Source of the DNA: Lachnospiraceae bacterium
Lineage (GTDB): Bacteria; Bacillota; Clostridia; Lachnospirales; Lachnospiraceae
Length of the DNA: 42,091 nt
Direction: 5' to 3'
Assembly: GCA_015057445.1 (NCBI GenBank)
Contig: SVEI01000017.1
Span: 1 to 42,091 of the forward strand
The notes under the pieces were generated by a model. The model worked only from the letters and a program-made list of their open reading frames with translations. It had not been told where the DNA came from and searched no databases. The position numbers and the translations under genes were made by a program. Positions 41,362 to 42,091 of the stretch are shown piece after piece. Position 1 is the stretch's first letter. Every line of letters begins with the position of its first letter.

Positions 41362-41949
41362 ATGGAATATAACTTTTTTGCAACAATAGCCAGAATGAAA
41401 TACATTGAAAGATGGGCATTGATGCGCAATACAAGAGCTGAGAATCTGTCAGAACATAGTTTAGAGGTAAGCATGATTGCTCATGGTTTATGTGTCATAG
41501 GAAATGTTCGATACGGCAAGAATTTGAATGAAGAAAAGGCTGCGCTTTTTGGCATATATCATGATGCATCTGAAATCATAACTGGAGATATGCCTACACC
41601 TATAAAATATTACAATAAAAGTATAAAAGAAACTTTCAGAAATATAGAGGATGATGCAAATCATTCTTTAGTGAATCAGCTTCCGGCGGATATGAAAGCA
41701 TATTATGAGAAACTGTTTTTTAAAACAAATGAGTTTGAATATGAGTGGAAGCTTGTTAAGGCGGCAGATAAAATATCAGCACTTATCAAATGTATGGAAG
41801 AGGAAAAGACTGGTAATAGAGAGTTCGTAAAGGCTAGAGAGACTATTTCAGATGCAGTGAATAAAATGGCAGAAAACTTACCAGAAGTAAAGGACTTTGT
41901 GAGAGAGTTTCTGGGAGCATACGATAAGACCTTGGATGAGTTGAATTAA
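41362..41949 (+). CDS. YfbR-like HD-domain 5'-nucleotidase
   Basis: A 195-residue HD-superfamily phosphohydrolase of the YfbR group, which removes phosphate from deoxynucleoside monophosphates. The metal ligands are in NLSEHSLEVSMIAHGL (His) and GIYHDASEIITGDMPTPIK (the HD pair), with a later Asp in KAADKISALIKCMEE. Length matches E. coli YfbR (about 199). It starts at ATG 41362, 29 bases after ftsH, with GGGAGAT upstream, and probably shares its transcript. No terminator follows before the insertion sequence at 41966, so read-through into that element is likely. Confidence 0.92.
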   Translation: MEYNFFATIARMKYIERWALMRNTRAENLSEHSLEVSMIAHGLCVIGNVRYGKNLNEEKAALFGIYHDASEIITGDMPTPIKYYNKSIKETFRNIEDDANHSLVNQLPADMKAYYEKLFFKTNEFEYEWKLVKAADKISALIKCMEEEKTGNREFVKARETISDAVNKMAENLPEVKDFVREFLGAYDKTLDELN

Positions 41950-41965
41950 AAAAAGAGGATGTGTA

Positions 41966-42091
41966 TGTACCGACCCCCAAAAGTTAGACCAAAGAATCTA
42001 ACGATTGGAGGTCGGTATTTTTATGGCTAAATATAGCTATGAATTTAAGAAAAAAGTTATCATGTCCTATCTCAATGGAGAAGGTGGTTAT
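41966..42091 (+). mobile_element. Left end of an IS3-family insertion sequence (truncated by window)
   Basis: The terminal repeat probably begins at 41966 with TGTACCGACCCCCAAAAGTT, a sequence typical of IS3-family (IS150-like) ends. The transposase OrfA starts 57 bases inside. The element lies 16 bases after yfbR. Its right end and target duplication are beyond the window. TACCGACC (41968-41975) can pair with GGTCGGTA (42010-42017), and GTTAGA (41983-41988) with TCTAAC (41997-42002). Confidence 0.85.
42023..42091 (+). CDS. IS3-family transposase OrfA, N-terminal fragment
   Basis: Only the first 23 codons lie in the window. They read MAKYSYEFKKKVIMSYLNGE plus GGY, the beginning of the helix-turn-helix domain of IS3/IS150-group OrfA proteins (SYEFKKKVI.SYLNG pattern). 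ATG 42023 follows GGAGG at 42007-42011. This ribosome site is part of the right side of a hairpin that forms only if transcription enters from outside the element. OrfA normally works with OrfB by programmed frameshift; that part is not visible. Confidence 0.85.
   Translation, partial: MAKYSYEFKKKVIMSYLNGEGGY

Noticed and set aside
1-42091. Prophage or large defence island
   Set aside because: No integrase, phage structural gene, Cas, restriction or reverse-transcriptase motifs were found; the only mobile gene is the IS3-type fragment at the right edge.

Overview
The window looks like chromosome from a low-GC, strictly anaerobic Firmicute, most likely Lachnospiraceae (Butyrivibrio/Pseudobutyrivibrio/Lachnospira-like). 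I infer this from AT-rich intergenic DNA, strong AGGAGG-type ribosome sites, an electron-bifurcating-type [FeFe] hydrogenase operon, a PPi-type phosphofructokinase, a CarD-like regulator, a CdaR-controlled glycerate locus, a Clostridia-type 6S RNA and several small Clostridia-typical families (DUF4177, DUF951, DUF3169). No tRNA, rRNA, CRISPR array or prophage was seen.

Layout. 1-1.8 kb: the 3' end of an unknown gene, a DUF4177 protein and an XRE regulator/DUF3169 membrane protein pair. 2-5.5 kb: a MacB-type ABC ATPase and a large FtsX-type permease, separated by three degenerate 44-nt repeats. 5.6-6.4 kb: a small cassette (coiled-coil protein, HTH protein, overlapping mini-ORF) behind an operator-rich promoter. 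6.4-9.0 kb: DAHP synthase, CBS-pair protein, HAD phosphatase, DUF951. 9.2-14.0 kb: CarD-like regulator, then hydC-hydB-hydA behind a promoter carrying a perfect FNR-type box. 14.0-14.15 kb: a long nested hairpin of unknown role. 14.2-17.8 kb: GntP-type permease and glycerate kinase, divergent from a CdaR-type activator.

18.4-29.2 kb is a tightly packed cell-envelope operon: dapF, an L,D-transpeptidase with six ChW repeats, a polyprenyl-phosphate sugar transferase, an IspD/TarI-type cytidylyltransferase, a TagG/TagH-type exporter, three tandem TagF/TagB-like polymerases and a GT2 glycosyltransferase. It reads as synthesis and export of a teichoic-acid-like or glycosyl-phosphate polymer. 29.2-34.1 kb adds a lipoprotein, rfbB and rfbA (dTDP-sugar), and an opposing pair that could make UDP-glucose and polyprenyl-phosphate glucose. 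At 34.2 kb an LCP-family ligase, which could attach such polymers to the wall, follows a WalR-like box. Then come an orphan type IV prepilin, PPi-type PFK, 6S RNA, a second multi-hairpin element, glyA, ftsH, a YfbR-like nucleotidase, and the left end of an IS3-family element cut by the window edge.

The least explained signals are three intergenic structured elements (14.02-14.15, 30.94-31.11 and 37.72-37.84 kb), two of them inside or beside operons, plus the 44-nt repeat triplet. All functional statements come from reading the sequence; no database search was possible.
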